This document shows positions 12,536 to 21,000 of a stretch of 64,000 nt of DNA, in pieces. Positions within the stretch are counted from its first letter, which is position 1; the number at the start of each line of letters is the position of its first letter. Position numbers and translations under genes: made by a program. This stretch comes from Methanococcoides sp052057775 (GTDB lineage: Archaea; Halobacteriota; Methanosarcinia; Methanosarcinales; Methanosarcinaceae). The notes beneath the pieces were generated by a model. That model was not told the origin of the DNA and searched no databases. It saw nothing but the letters and a program-made list of their open reading frames with translations. The stretch lies in assembly GCF_052057775.1 (NCBI RefSeq), contig NZ_CP195121.1, positions 62,001 through 126,000 of the forward strand, given 5' to 3'.

Positions 12536-12546
12536 CGTATATATAC
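12536..12546 (-). promoter_or_regulatory. rRNA promoter, proximal TATA box
   Basis: The minus strand reads GGTATATATACG, preceded by purine-rich GAATCGGAA as a possible BRE. It is about 260 bp upstream of 16S. It shares the 10-bp core GTATATATAC with the distal box at 12691. Confidence 0.55.
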
Positions 12547-12690
12547 CTTCCGATTCGGAAGGTTGCTGCACATTTTTGGAGAATGTGCAAGATACACGAA
12601 GAATGTATAGCGTTTTTCGAGCTCACAACCCGACCGTGTCAGAATCGACACCGACCGGCTCATTGTGAGCACCCCTACAACAACAACCTC

Positions 12691-12700
12691 GTATATATAC
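12691..12700 (-). promoter_or_regulatory. rRNA promoter, distal TATA box
   Basis: The same GTATATATAC core as the proximal box, about 410 bp upstream of 16S, preceded by GTCACGCAAC on the minus strand. Two identical cores 155 bp apart suggest tandem rRNA promoters. Confidence 0.55.
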
Positions 12701-13047
12701 GTTGCGTGACACGGTGTGACAGTGATTTATATTGAAGGGGTGCGGAGGCAAAATTTGATGCCCCCATAACCCATCAGGTAAAAAAAGAAAAAACTGTCCC
12801 ATATATAAAGAAACAGGCAAATCGTCCCATTAAAAGAAAATTGACCCCAATTGTCGTACCCTGAGGCACAAAAGATGATGATCGATGAGGCAACCCACAA
12901 AGAGAGACTAATCGAAAATATAAAATACATTATTCATTAGTATAGACCAGCCAGAACATCAGGGCCTACATACTATAATAAGCAAGACCCATAAAGGCAT
13001 AACATTAAAATTATTACAATAATCCGCATCAGCAGGATTCGATCAAA

Positions 13048-14283
13048 ATGAAAGTAAGCAAACCAAGAGGAACAAGGGATTTCCTTCCGGAAGAGACCGC
13101 TCGCAGGAGAAATGTAGAGAACATAATGAGACAGGTAGTCAGAAAATGGGGATACAAAGAGATCATTACACCCACATTCGAGCATCTGGAGCTCTTCACC
13201 CTCAAATCAGGAGAGGGAGTGGTAGGCGAACTTTACAACTTCAACGACAAAGGCAACAGGGAAATGACATTGCGCCCTGAGCTGACAGCACCTGTGATGA
13301 GAATGTACGTCAACGAGATGCAGGCAATGTCGCGCCCCCTCAAACTGTTCTACTTTGAGAACTGTTTCCGTTACGAGAGACCCCAGAAAGGTCGTTTCAG
13401 GGAGTTCTGGCAATTTGGTGTAGAGGTCATTGGCAGCAACCGCGCAGACGCAGATGCAGAGATCATAGCCCTTGCGACCAACATGATCGAGGCTGCAGGT
13501 ATCAAAGGCGACCTGCACGTAGGCCACCTGGGAATTATCCGCCACATCCTCAAGGATACAGAGGATGAACAAAAAAGCAAGATCATGCGCCTTGTCGACA
13601 AAAAAGATGACACCGGACTTGATGACTACTTTGAAGAGATCAACGCACCTGCCGAACTCAGGAGGAACCTTCTGGAGCTCATATGCCTCAGCGGCTCAGA
13701 TGCCATCGCAAAAGCAAGGGAGATCCTCGGAAATATCGAAGAGATAGACAGGTTCGAAGAGCTTCTAACCTTCCTTGAAGCATATGGAATTGACTACACC
13801 ATAGACCTTGGAATTGCCAGAGGACTTGACTACTACACCGGAATGGTATTCGAAATATATGCAGAAGGTCTCGGTGCACAGAACCAGATCTGCGGCGGCG
13901 GATCCTACCAGCTGATCTCCCTCTTTGGAGGAGGAGATGTCCCATCTACAGGATTCGGGGTTGGTTTCGACCGCATAATGGAGATCTGCGAGATCCAGCC
14001 TCCCAAAGAGAACAAAGTGGTCATCGTAGCAACAGATGACACACGCATAGATGCAATAAAGATAGCAACCGAAATGCGCAAGGAACTTACCGTCGATATA
14101 GACATAATGAAACGTAATTTCAAATCACAGCTATCCCACGCCAATAACATTGAAGCCGACTATACGGTCATCGTAGGCAAAAAAGAGATCGAATCAGGCA
14201 AACTTACTGTAAAGGACATGCAAAGCGGAGAGCAATCCCAACTGGAACTTGAAGAAGCCATCAAAATGCTGAAAACCAACTGA
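13048..14283 (+). CDS. hisS: Histidyl-tRNA synthetase
   Basis: A 411-residue class II synthetase. It starts with K-P-R-G-T-R-D-F-L-P, has motif 2 (F-R-Y-E-R-P-Q-K-G-R-F-R-E-F) near residues 107-120, the histidine-binding A-R-G-L-D-Y-Y-T-G-M-V-F near 258-270, motif 3 G-F-G-V-G-F-D-R near 302-309, and a C-terminal anticodon-binding domain. Length fits the archaeal enzyme. Nineteen bases separate it from the next gene, so the downstream pilin-like genes may be read from the same promoter. Confidence 0.95.
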   Translation: MKVSKPRGTRDFLPEETARRRNVENIMRQVVRKWGYKEIITPTFEHLELFTLKSGEGVVGELYNFNDKGNREMTLRPELTAPVMRMYVNEMQAMSRPLKLFYFENCFRYERPQKGRFREFWQFGVEVIGSNRADADAEIIALATNMIEAAGIKGDLHVGHLGIIRHILKDTEDEQKSKIMRLVDKKDDTGLDDYFEEINAPAELRRNLLELICLSGSDAIAKAREILGNIEEIDRFEELLTFLEAYGIDYTIDLGIARGLDYYTGMVFEIYAEGLGAQNQICGGGSYQLISLFGGGDVPSTGFGVGFDRIMEICEIQPPKENKVVIVATDDTRIDAIKIATEMRKELTVDIDIMKRNFKSQLSHANNIEADYTVIVGKKEIESGKLTVKDMQSGEQSQLELEEAIKMLKTN

Positions 14284-14302
14284 AAAGTAAAGAACACACA
14301 AT

Positions 14303-14785
14303 ATGTACTCTTTTCTGAAAAACGAAAGGGCAGCCGATTCGCTGCCCTTAAGATTTGCTATTACATCGATCCTCATATTGATGATCATGGCACTTTTTTT
14401 CACGGCCATATCCGATCTGAAGCAGAACACGGATAAAGACATCACAACTACAGAGATCAGTAAAATAGTCTCAAATGCAGAGCAGATCTCTGTAAGAGGA
14501 GAAGGAAACATGATCCACATAGAAATAGAGATCCCCGAAAATGCAGAAGTGCACATGGGAGAGATCCAAAAAAGAGGAGATGAAGAAACGGGCTGGCCTT
14601 CAGACTCAAAGAACTACTACATCCAGATCGATGAACAACAGACCATTTATGAGTCAAAAGCTGCATTTTCCAATACAAACATGACCGGACCATACACAAT
14701 AAGCCCCGGGCACCATGAACTGAAACTTGAGACCGAAAGAGATCCTGCAACAGGAATACTCTTTGTAAAAATATCTGAAAAATGA
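14303..14785 (+). CDS. Single-pass membrane-anchored pilin-like protein
   Basis: A 160-residue protein of no recognised named family. Residues 18-38 form one transmembrane helix (F-A-I-T-S-I-L-I-L-M-I-M-A-L-F-F) after a short charged N-terminus. The rest is an extracytoplasmic beta-rich domain with E-x-I-S-V-R-G-E-G. This plan resembles archaeal type IV pilin-like and minor pilin proteins. The stop overlaps the start of the next gene by 4 bp. Three more proteins of the same plan follow, so the group probably builds one surface structure. Function is inference. Confidence 0.6.
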   Translation: MYSFLKNERAADSLPLRFAITSILILMIMALFFTAISDLKQNTDKDITTTEISKIVSNAEQISVRGEGNMIHIEIEIPENAEVHMGEIQKRGDEETGWPSDSKNYYIQIDEQQTIYESKAAFSNTNMTGPYTISPGHHELKLETERDPATGILFVKISEK

Positions 14786-15390
14786 AAAACGAAAGAATAC
14801 TGCAAAAAGCCAGGGAACTTTTAACCGACAGATCCGGCTGGATAGACTTCACATTGTCTAAAGCCTCATTGATGATAGCAAGTATAGTCCTGCTTGCAGC
14901 ATTTTACCAGATAGGAGCAGACCTTAGCGACATGCAGATGCAAAGACAGCTGGATTCGGAAGCCATGGGACTGAAAGCTGCAATTGATGATGTGGGAAGC
15001 ATTTCAACAGACAGTATAAGGGAAAACTCCACATATGAGCTCAACACTGAATATCCCACCAGGACATTCATTTCAGGAGAATACATCCGGTTTGAAACGA
15101 CATATCGAGATAGAACGTACCATTCAGTGAAACCCCATACATTCAGAACAGTCCCACTTAATGAAACTGAAGTACGAGAACTGCTTTTTAACAATTTCAA
15201 TGCACATACCGGAACAATTGAAAATCCATTAAACACTAAAGCAGCGACAGTTATCGAATTGCTTTCACCCGTTACCACCCAGGAATTAATGTTAAATACA
15301 GAGAAAATAGTCCATATTGAAAAGATACCAATTTACCTGAAAAACGATTCCGAGGTTAAAAAACTTGAAATTGTGCTTGTTTATCAATGA
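14782..15390 (+). CDS. Membrane-anchored pilin-like protein
   Basis: A 202-residue protein with one N-terminal transmembrane helix at about residues 25-45 (L-S-K-A-S-L-M-I-A-S-I-V-L-L-A-A-F) and an outward domain rich in Thr, Asn and Glu. It starts within the previous gene's end (ATGA) and its own end overlaps the next gene if that one uses its TTG start. I do not recognise the family beyond its likeness to archaeal pilin-like clusters with one TM per gene. Confidence 0.6.
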   Translation: MKNERILQKARELLTDRSGWIDFTLSKASLMIASIVLLAAFYQIGADLSDMQMQRQLDSEAMGLKAAIDDVGSISTDSIRENSTYELNTEYPTRTFISGEYIRFETTYRDRTYHSVKPHTFRTVPLNETEVRELLFNNFNAHTGTIENPLNTKAATVIELLSPVTTQELMLNTEKIVHIEKIPIYLKNDSEVKKLEIVLVYQ

Positions 15391-15862
15391 CGAGCAAGCG
15401 ATCCTTGAACCTCACAATGACATTCTGGCCACTGCACTGGTAGTCATTGGATTTGTGATCTTTGCTGCAGTCATGTCAAAGGCATACATCATCCACGATG
15501 AGCAGAGCTATTCCATAGAGAACTATGAAGAAGCATCCCGCATAGCTGAAAGCATTGCTTCATGGGAAGATCTGCAGGGTACGCGTAGCGATATAATATC
15601 TGCCCGAATGCTGGATAAAATATCAGACCCTGCCACAGACAATGAAACACATGAACTTTTCTTTTCACGATTCTCCCCCAATAGCGACTTCTCAGTAGAC
15701 ATCCGCACCGACGACGGCAGACATCACTGGACGATAAAACAGAACAAAACACAGCCTGGCGGGAATGTGGTGGCAGCATCCATACCAGTTACCATTGAGA
15801 TAAATCCTGCACAATATACATCCGGAACGATCACGGTGAGGATCTGGAAACGATACATATGA
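15365..15862 (+). CDS. Membrane-anchored pilin-like protein
   Basis: A 165-residue protein with one transmembrane helix (about residues 20-40, I-L-A-T-A-L-V-V-I-G-F-V-I-F-A-A-V) and an outer domain. No ATG is in frame near the start. TTG codons at 15365, 15371 and 15377 are possible, and a GAGGT site 8 bases before 15365 favours the first. It overlaps the previous gene by 26 bp in that case. Third of four adjacent single-TM proteins; function unknown. Confidence 0.6.
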   Translation: MKLCLFINDEQAILEPHNDILATALVVIGFVIFAAVMSKAYIIHDEQSYSIENYEEASRIAESIASWEDLQGTRSDIISARMLDKISDPATDNETHELFFSRFSPNSDFSVDIRTDDGRHHWTIKQNKTQPGGNVVAASIPVTIEINPAQYTSGTITVRIWKRYI

Positions 15863-15874
15863 AGAAGTGAGATC

Positions 15875-17038
15875 ATGCTAAAAACGAAGTTCACACAAGA
15901 CCAAAGAGCATTCTCAACAACTCTGGATGCCCTATTTTTCCTCGTTCTGATATCCGTTGCAACAGCCATAATCATGCCGTCCATAACAGCAGAAAGGCAA
16001 TACGATGCAGCTGCATACACTGCAACACAGGATTTTAATACACATCTGTTAAGCTCATTACTGAACTCGAACGTGGACAGATTTGAATATGAGATCACAC
16101 CTCTCGAGATCACGGGAATAACTATACCTGAGAATAGTTTTCTCAGCAATCCGATGAATACAATGTTCGGAAAACAGCACCAACATCGAACATTTGCGGA
16201 CATGATCGCAGAAGATATGCTACTGACACTTACGATAGAACAAAATGGAAGTTCACGGTACATCAACCCGATTGCGCAGGATCACAAAAGGCAAACATCT
16301 CAGGCAATCGCATCATACCTTGATACGAGGATCGGTGGAAGATATGAATATCACCTCGAAGCAAATTGGGAACCTGTGCAGAACTATCCGCTAAAAAGCT
16401 CCTTAGCGATCGGAATGACACCACCGTACGATACCGTACGCCAGAGTTCACGTATAACACTACCCCTCAACCAAAGGACCTCAAGAGATGAGCTAATTGC
16501 GATCATAAATGATAGTCTGCTGCAAGATATCAATAACTCATCGAACACAACAAAGTTGAACGCATATGATAGCGCATTCAACAGAACAATAGAGGAAGCA
16601 TCATTGTCCGCTGCTGAGACCATTACAGAAATAGTGTTCCCTGCAGAGTACCTTAGAAACATGATCGGACAGTATTCGGAAAACCCAATAGATACATTTG
16701 GAGCTTCACCACAAGAAGATACCGACAATATAGAGATCCTGATAGCAACACACATACTGAACTACAGTTCGGGCATCGCCTATGAGGAAGATCCAATTCA
16801 TGAAGAACTGGACAATAACATAATTTCAGTTCTTGAGCAGAAAATAACTGAATACAATCAACAGAGAATTGAGGAACACCTGCACAATGAGCTTGATATC
16901 AATATAGACAATACGAGTTCAAAGATGGCGAATTCCACAGACATCAATACAACAAAAGAACTTAGAGATGCACAAGTGGATGAGATTTACAGGATGATCG
17001 ACAATTATTATGTCGATGTCACGATTTCCATCTGGTAA
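15875..17038 (+). CDS. Large membrane-anchored pilin-like/adhesin-like protein
   Basis: A 387-residue protein. Its N-terminus (D-Q-R-A-F-S-T-T-L-D-A-L-F-F-L-V-L-I-S-V) is one hydrophobic helix near residues 15-38 that follows a charged segment, like a pilin helix. The long outer region has many Asn-x-Ser/Thr sites (N-S-S, N-N-S-S-N-T-T, N-Y-S-S, N-T-S-S, N-S-T), usual for glycosylated archaeal surface proteins. It starts 12 bp after the preceding gene and ends the four-gene set. The family is not recognised with certainty. Confidence 0.6.
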   Translation: MLKTKFTQDQRAFSTTLDALFFLVLISVATAIIMPSITAERQYDAAAYTATQDFNTHLLSSLLNSNVDRFEYEITPLEITGITIPENSFLSNPMNTMFGKQHQHRTFADMIAEDMLLTLTIEQNGSSRYINPIAQDHKRQTSQAIASYLDTRIGGRYEYHLEANWEPVQNYPLKSSLAIGMTPPYDTVRQSSRITLPLNQRTSRDELIAIINDSLLQDINNSSNTTKLNAYDSAFNRTIEEASLSAAETITEIVFPAEYLRNMIGQYSENPIDTFGASPQEDTDNIEILIATHILNYSSGIAYEEDPIHEELDNNIISVLEQKITEYNQQRIEEHLHNELDINIDNTSSKMANSTDINTTKELRDAQVDEIYRMIDNYYVDVTISIW

Positions 17039-17050
17039 CAGGAACATAAG

Positions 17051-17060
17051 CTTTATATTA
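17051..17060 (+). promoter_or_regulatory. TATA-like box of rpsO
   Basis: CTTTATATTA about 140 bp upstream of the rpsO ATG. This would give a leader of roughly 110 nt that includes the inverted repeat at 17101-17134. Confidence 0.4.
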
Positions 17061-17100
17061 AATGGAACGTGTATTTAGGTCACTTCGCCAAAGTAACGAT

Positions 17101-17134
17101 TCAAGTTAATGTTCCCAATGTTCCTTTAACTTGA
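17101..17134 (+). promoter_or_regulatory. Inverted repeat in the rpsO leader
   Basis: A 9-bp perfect stem TCAAGTTAA/TTAACTTGA around a 16-nt loop that itself repeats AATGTTCC. It lies between the likely promoter and the start codon, a position where ribosomal protein genes often carry self-control elements. Confidence 0.4.
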
Positions 17135-17197
17135 GCATAAACTCAAACATAAATATTTCATTTAAACAATCAAATCATAATTATCAGGAGGAATGCT

Positions 17198-17656
17198 ATG
17201 GCAAAAATGCATACTCGTAGGAAAGGTAAATCCGGATCAACAAAACCAATCAGGACAGAAGCACCTGCATGGTCCACAACAACCGCAGAAGAGATCACAA
17301 CCGCTATCCTTGACATGTGGAAGCTTGGTAACTCTACAAGCGTTATTGGAATGAACCTCAGGGACAGATACGGCGTACCTGATGTTAAGCTCGCAACCGG
17401 AAAGAAGATCACAGAGATCCTGAAAGAGAACGGTGAAGCTCCAAACGTACCGGAAGACCTGTACAACCTTATTGTAAAAGCTATCGGAATGCGCAAGCAC
17501 CTCGTTGCGAACCACAAGGACGTACACAACAAGAGAGCACTTCAGTCAACCGAGTCAAAGATCAGAAGGCTCGTAAAATACTACCAGTCCACAAAGGTGC
17601 TCCCTGCAACCTGGAAATACAAGCCAGAAACCGCAGAAATGCTTATCACAAGATAA
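17198..17656 (+). CDS. rpsO: 30S ribosomal protein S15 (uS15)
   Basis: A 152-residue archaeal/eukaryotic-type S15. The N-terminal extension (H-T-R-R-K-G-K-S-G-S) and the conserved core ending L-V-K-Y-Y are visible. It binds the central domain of 16S rRNA. A strong AGGAGG site lies 8 bases before the ATG. It is followed by a terminator-like hairpin. Confidence 0.96.
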   Translation: MAKMHTRRKGKSGSTKPIRTEAPAWSTTTAEEITTAILDMWKLGNSTSVIGMNLRDRYGVPDVKLATGKKITEILKENGEAPNVPEDLYNLIVKAIGMRKHLVANHKDVHNKRALQSTESKIRRLVKYYQSTKVLPATWKYKPETAEMLITR

Positions 17657-17680
17657 GCGGGCGGCTCCATACCAATATTT

Positions 17681-17716
17681 GATGTTCGGCTTTGCCGGAC
17701 ATCATTACATGTTTTT
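17681..17716 (+). terminator. Terminator-like hairpin after rpsO
   Basis: GATGTTCGGC-TTT-GCCGGACATC forms a 10-bp stem with one G-U pair, followed within 10 bases by a T run. Confidence 0.6.
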
Positions 17717-17910
17717 ACATTTTTTACCGTTTTTAAGTTACATGATAATCAATTGTTCTAAGAGCATGTAAAAATTTCATTTTGCCATTTCATTTTACTA
17801 TATCACCCCATCATTGAATTCGGTCACAAAAAATCAAATTCAGAAGCCTGCAAAGCTAAAGACAATAAAAAAGGCAAGATATAAATTCTTAGAATGACCA
17901 CTATAACATT

Positions 17911-19128
17911 ATGAAAGCTGTAATTCTGGCTGCAGGGGAAGGGATAAGGTGCCGGCCACTCACGACCACCAGATCAAAGGTCATGCTTCCTGTTGCTAAT
18001 AAACCAATACTTGAACACGTCATCGATTCACTTGCAAAGAACGATATAAAAGATATAATACTTGTTGTGGGCTACGAGCGGGAACGCATAATGAACTACT
18101 TCAAAGATGGCGTCGATTTTGGAGTTAATATCAGGTACGTGCACCAGCAAACCCAGCTTGGAACAGCTCATGCCATAAAACAAGTGCAAGAGATGATGGA
18201 AGAAGATGACAGGTATTTCATGGTACTTAACGGCGATAATGTGATCGAGCCACAAACGATCCGCAACCTTATAGACAAACATAGCGGAAATGTAACGATA
18301 CTGACAACAAAAAAGGAACATATAAGCGGCTATGGCGTCATCATAGCAAGTGGAATAAAGGTAACAAAGATCATCGAAAAACCAACATCAGAGCTTAGCC
18401 ACATCATCAACACAGGCATATATATCTTTGACCAGGGCATCTTTGAAAGAATAGAACACACACCAATATCCCCACTGGGAGAATACGCGATCACTGAAAC
18501 CATACAACAGATGATAGATGATGGTATGGAAGTGGATCAGGTTGTCACAAGATCATTGTGGATTGACGCAGTTTTTGCATGGGACCTTCTGAAAGACAAT
18601 TCAACGGTCCTTAATAGATCAGAAGATTACAAAATAGAAGGAACCGTTGAAGAAGGTGCAGTTATCCATGGTAGTGTCAGTATTGGCAGCAACACAGTAA
18701 TCAGATCAGGATGTTACATTGTAGGACCAACAATGATAGGCAACAATTGTGAAATTGCACCAAATGTTGTGATATTACCATCCACAACTATTGGAAATAA
18801 CGTTTCCATCGGATCCTTCACACAGATACAGAACAGTATAATAATGGACAATACAAGGATACGTTCACACGGATCCATATCAAATTCCGTGATAGGGCTA
18901 AACAATAGCATAGGCCCTTATTTTGTTGCTGAGGACAAGGAAAATGTCAGGATCGAAATGGAAGATGAGATCCATATTGCTGAAAAACTGGGAGCAATTA
19001 CCGGAGACGACATAAAGATAGGACACCGGGTACTAATGAAAGCAGGGTCCATGATCTCCCACAACTGTCAGATCGAATCAGGAAAGACTGTCTCCCGAGT
19101 ATTGCCTGAAAATTCCATTGTTGTCTGA
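17911..19128 (+). CDS. Sugar-1-phosphate nucleotidylyltransferase/acyltransferase (GlmU-like, copy 1)
   Basis: A 405-residue two-domain protein. Residues 1-235 are a nucleotidyltransferase with the signature L-A-A-G-E-G-I-R-C-R-P-L-T-x-x-x-x-K. Residues 245-400 are a left-handed beta-helix of hexapeptide repeats (I-G-N-N, I-G-S-N). Archaeal members make UDP-sugars, and some are bifunctional GlcN-1-P acetyl/GlcNAc-1-P uridyl transferases. It is the first gene of a hexosamine operon and overlaps upstream sequence of glmS by a few bases. A second copy closes the operon at 22299. The variant I-R-C-R-P in place of the usual T-R-M-R-P suggests a different sugar or nucleotide preference. Confidence 0.8.
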   Translation: MKAVILAAGEGIRCRPLTTTRSKVMLPVANKPILEHVIDSLAKNDIKDIILVVGYERERIMNYFKDGVDFGVNIRYVHQQTQLGTAHAIKQVQEMMEEDDRYFMVLNGDNVIEPQTIRNLIDKHSGNVTILTTKKEHISGYGVIIASGIKVTKIIEKPTSELSHIINTGIYIFDQGIFERIEHTPISPLGEYAITETIQQMIDDGMEVDQVVTRSLWIDAVFAWDLLKDNSTVLNRSEDYKIEGTVEEGAVIHGSVSIGSNTVIRSGCYIVGPTMIGNNCEIAPNVVILPSTTIGNNVSIGSFTQIQNSIIMDNTRIRSHGSISNSVIGLNNSIGPYFVAEDKENVRIEMEDEIHIAEKLGAITGDDIKIGHRVLMKAGSMISHNCQIESGKTVSRVLPENSIVV

Positions 19129-19138
19129 GGGGACCAGA

Positions 19139-20983
19139 ATGTGTGGAATAATAGGATACGTAGGCAACCAAGAGGTAGCACCTATAATAGTGGATTGCTT
19201 AAAAAAGCTTGAATACAGAGGATATGACTCAGCAGGACTTACCGTACTTAATGGGAAGATAGAAACATACAAGACCGTCGGAAAAATAAAGGAACTGGAA
19301 AAGATACTACCAAAAGATCTCAAAGGGAATATAGGGATCGGGCATACGCGATGGGCTACACACGGCGTCCCAAGCACGATTAATTCCCACCCGCACAACT
19401 CCGGAGACATATCAGTAGTTCACAACGGAATCATCGAGAACTACCTTCCTATCAAAGAAAGACTCCAGCAGGAAGGTTACGATTTTGTTTCCGATACCGA
19501 TACGGAGGTCATTGCACACCTTTTACACTCGAAACTATACGGAAGCGTTGACAGCAAATCCAAGATATCCAGTTTCATTGAAGCACTTCGCAGCACACTA
19601 AAAGAGATCGAGGGATCTTATGCAATTACCACAGTATGTAGCAGCGAGCCGGGCATGATGCTGGCCGCCAGGAAAGACAGCCCCCTGATAATCGGGATAG
19701 GAGATAATGAATACTATGCTGCATCGGATGTTACTGCTTTCCTGAGTCATACAAAAGATGTCGTTTTTGTCGATGACCTGAACCTTGTAATGATCAGGCC
19801 GGAAGGAGCGGAGTTCTTTGATCTCGACGGCAATGTCCTCAAAAAGGAGAAGACTACCATTGATTGGGACATTGAGGCTGCAGAAAAAGCGGGATATGAG
19901 CACTTCATGCTTAAAGAGATACACGAGCAGGCCACCTCAGTACATGATACATTTTCAGGCAAATTATCCGAGCTGGATGGTTCAGTAAACCTTGAAGAGC
20001 TAAAAATGTCCAATGAGGAAATAAGAAACATCGAAAGAATAGAGATCATTGCCTGCGGAACATCTTTGAATGCAGGATTGGTAGGAAAATATCTCTTTGA
20101 GAACGTTGCAGGCATACACACCGATGTGGATATCGGATCTGAGTTCAGATACAGCAATCCGATAATGGATGAAAATACCCTTTCAATTGCTATCACACAA
20201 TCAGGGGAAACCGCAGATACACTGGCAGCCATCAGGAGTTGCAGATCATACGACTGCAATACGATCGCTATCACTAATGTAGTTGGAAGCAGCATCACAA
20301 GAGATGCGAACAGTGTGATCTATACACGAGCAGGACCCGAGATAGGAGTGGCTGCAACAAAGACCTTTACGGCACAGCTTGTGACCCTCTATCTGCTCGC
20401 AATACGATTTGCGAGAGCAAGAGGAATGATCGATGTAAATGAAGCAAAGGACCTGCTTGTCAACCTGAAACGCGTCCCCGGACAGATCCAGACGATATTG
20501 AACCACAGAGATACGATCCGTGAATGTGCGGAGATGTTTGCAAAAGAGAGAGATTATTTCTTTGTAGGCAGACACCTGAACTATCCGATAGCACTCGAAG
20601 GTGCCCTGAAGCTTAAAGAGATATCATATATACATGCAGAAGGTTTTGCAGGCGGGGAACTGAAACACGGACCCCTTGCCCTGATAGATGACGGGACACC
20701 CGTGGTTGCAATAGCCACAAAGGGCCATGTATACGAGAAGATACTGAGCAATATCAAGGAAATAAAAGCAAGAGAAGCAAGAGTGATCGCTGTAGCCAAT
20801 GAGGATGACAGGGAGATCGAGAAATATGTTGACTGGGTATTGCGAGTACCTGCAACAAATGAGTTACTCTCGCCTTTATTATCAACCGTGGTATTGCAAT
20901 TGCTTGCTTACTATACAGCTCTCGCAAGAGGATGCTCCATCGACAAACCAAAGAACCTTGCAAAGAGCGTTACTGTGGAATGA
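19139..20983 (+). CDS. glmS: Glutamine-fructose-6-phosphate aminotransferase (isomerizing)
   Basis: A 614-residue GlmS. The start ATG-TGT at 19139 is chosen because the catalytic cysteine must become residue 1 after Met removal (M-C-G-I-I-G-Y-V-G); an upstream frame at 19118 is not used. The glutaminase domain spans about 1-220, followed by two SIS sugar-isomerase domains (T-Q-S-G-E-T-A-D-T near 350) and the conserved C-terminus K-N-L-A-K-S-V-T-V-E. It makes glucosamine-6-phosphate, the first step to UDP-GlcNAc. It sits 10 bp after GlmU-like copy 1. Confidence 0.96.
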   Translation: MCGIIGYVGNQEVAPIIVDCLKKLEYRGYDSAGLTVLNGKIETYKTVGKIKELEKILPKDLKGNIGIGHTRWATHGVPSTINSHPHNSGDISVVHNGIIENYLPIKERLQQEGYDFVSDTDTEVIAHLLHSKLYGSVDSKSKISSFIEALRSTLKEIEGSYAITTVCSSEPGMMLAARKDSPLIIGIGDNEYYAASDVTAFLSHTKDVVFVDDLNLVMIRPEGAEFFDLDGNVLKKEKTTIDWDIEAAEKAGYEHFMLKEIHEQATSVHDTFSGKLSELDGSVNLEELKMSNEEIRNIERIEIIACGTSLNAGLVGKYLFENVAGIHTDVDIGSEFRYSNPIMDENTLSIAITQSGETADTLAAIRSCRSYDCNTIAITNVVGSSITRDANSVIYTRAGPEIGVAATKTFTAQLVTLYLLAIRFARARGMIDVNEAKDLLVNLKRVPGQIQTILNHRDTIRECAEMFAKERDYFFVGRHLNYPIALEGALKLKEISYIHAEGFAGGELKHGPLALIDDGTPVVAIATKGHVYEKILSNIKEIKAREARVIAVANEDDREIEKYVDWVLRVPATNELLSPLLSTVVLQLLAYYTALARGCSIDKPKNLAKSVTVE

Positions 20984-21000
20984 AAATACGGAGTTATAAA

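Larger units (their letters stand above)
12284..13047. other. rRNA operon leader and intergenic region up to hisS
   Basis: From 12284 to about 12690 this is the minus-strand rRNA leader with the 16S processing half-stem and two TATA boxes (listed separately). From about 12735 to 13047 the DNA is AT-rich; I see no gene. A TATA-like ACTATAATAAG near 12971-12981 may serve hisS. Confidence 0.5.

Noticed and set aside
20932..21000. Longer N-terminus for glmM
   Set aside because: It would overlap glmS by about 50 bp and precede the conserved start K-L-F-G-S-S-G-I-R-G.
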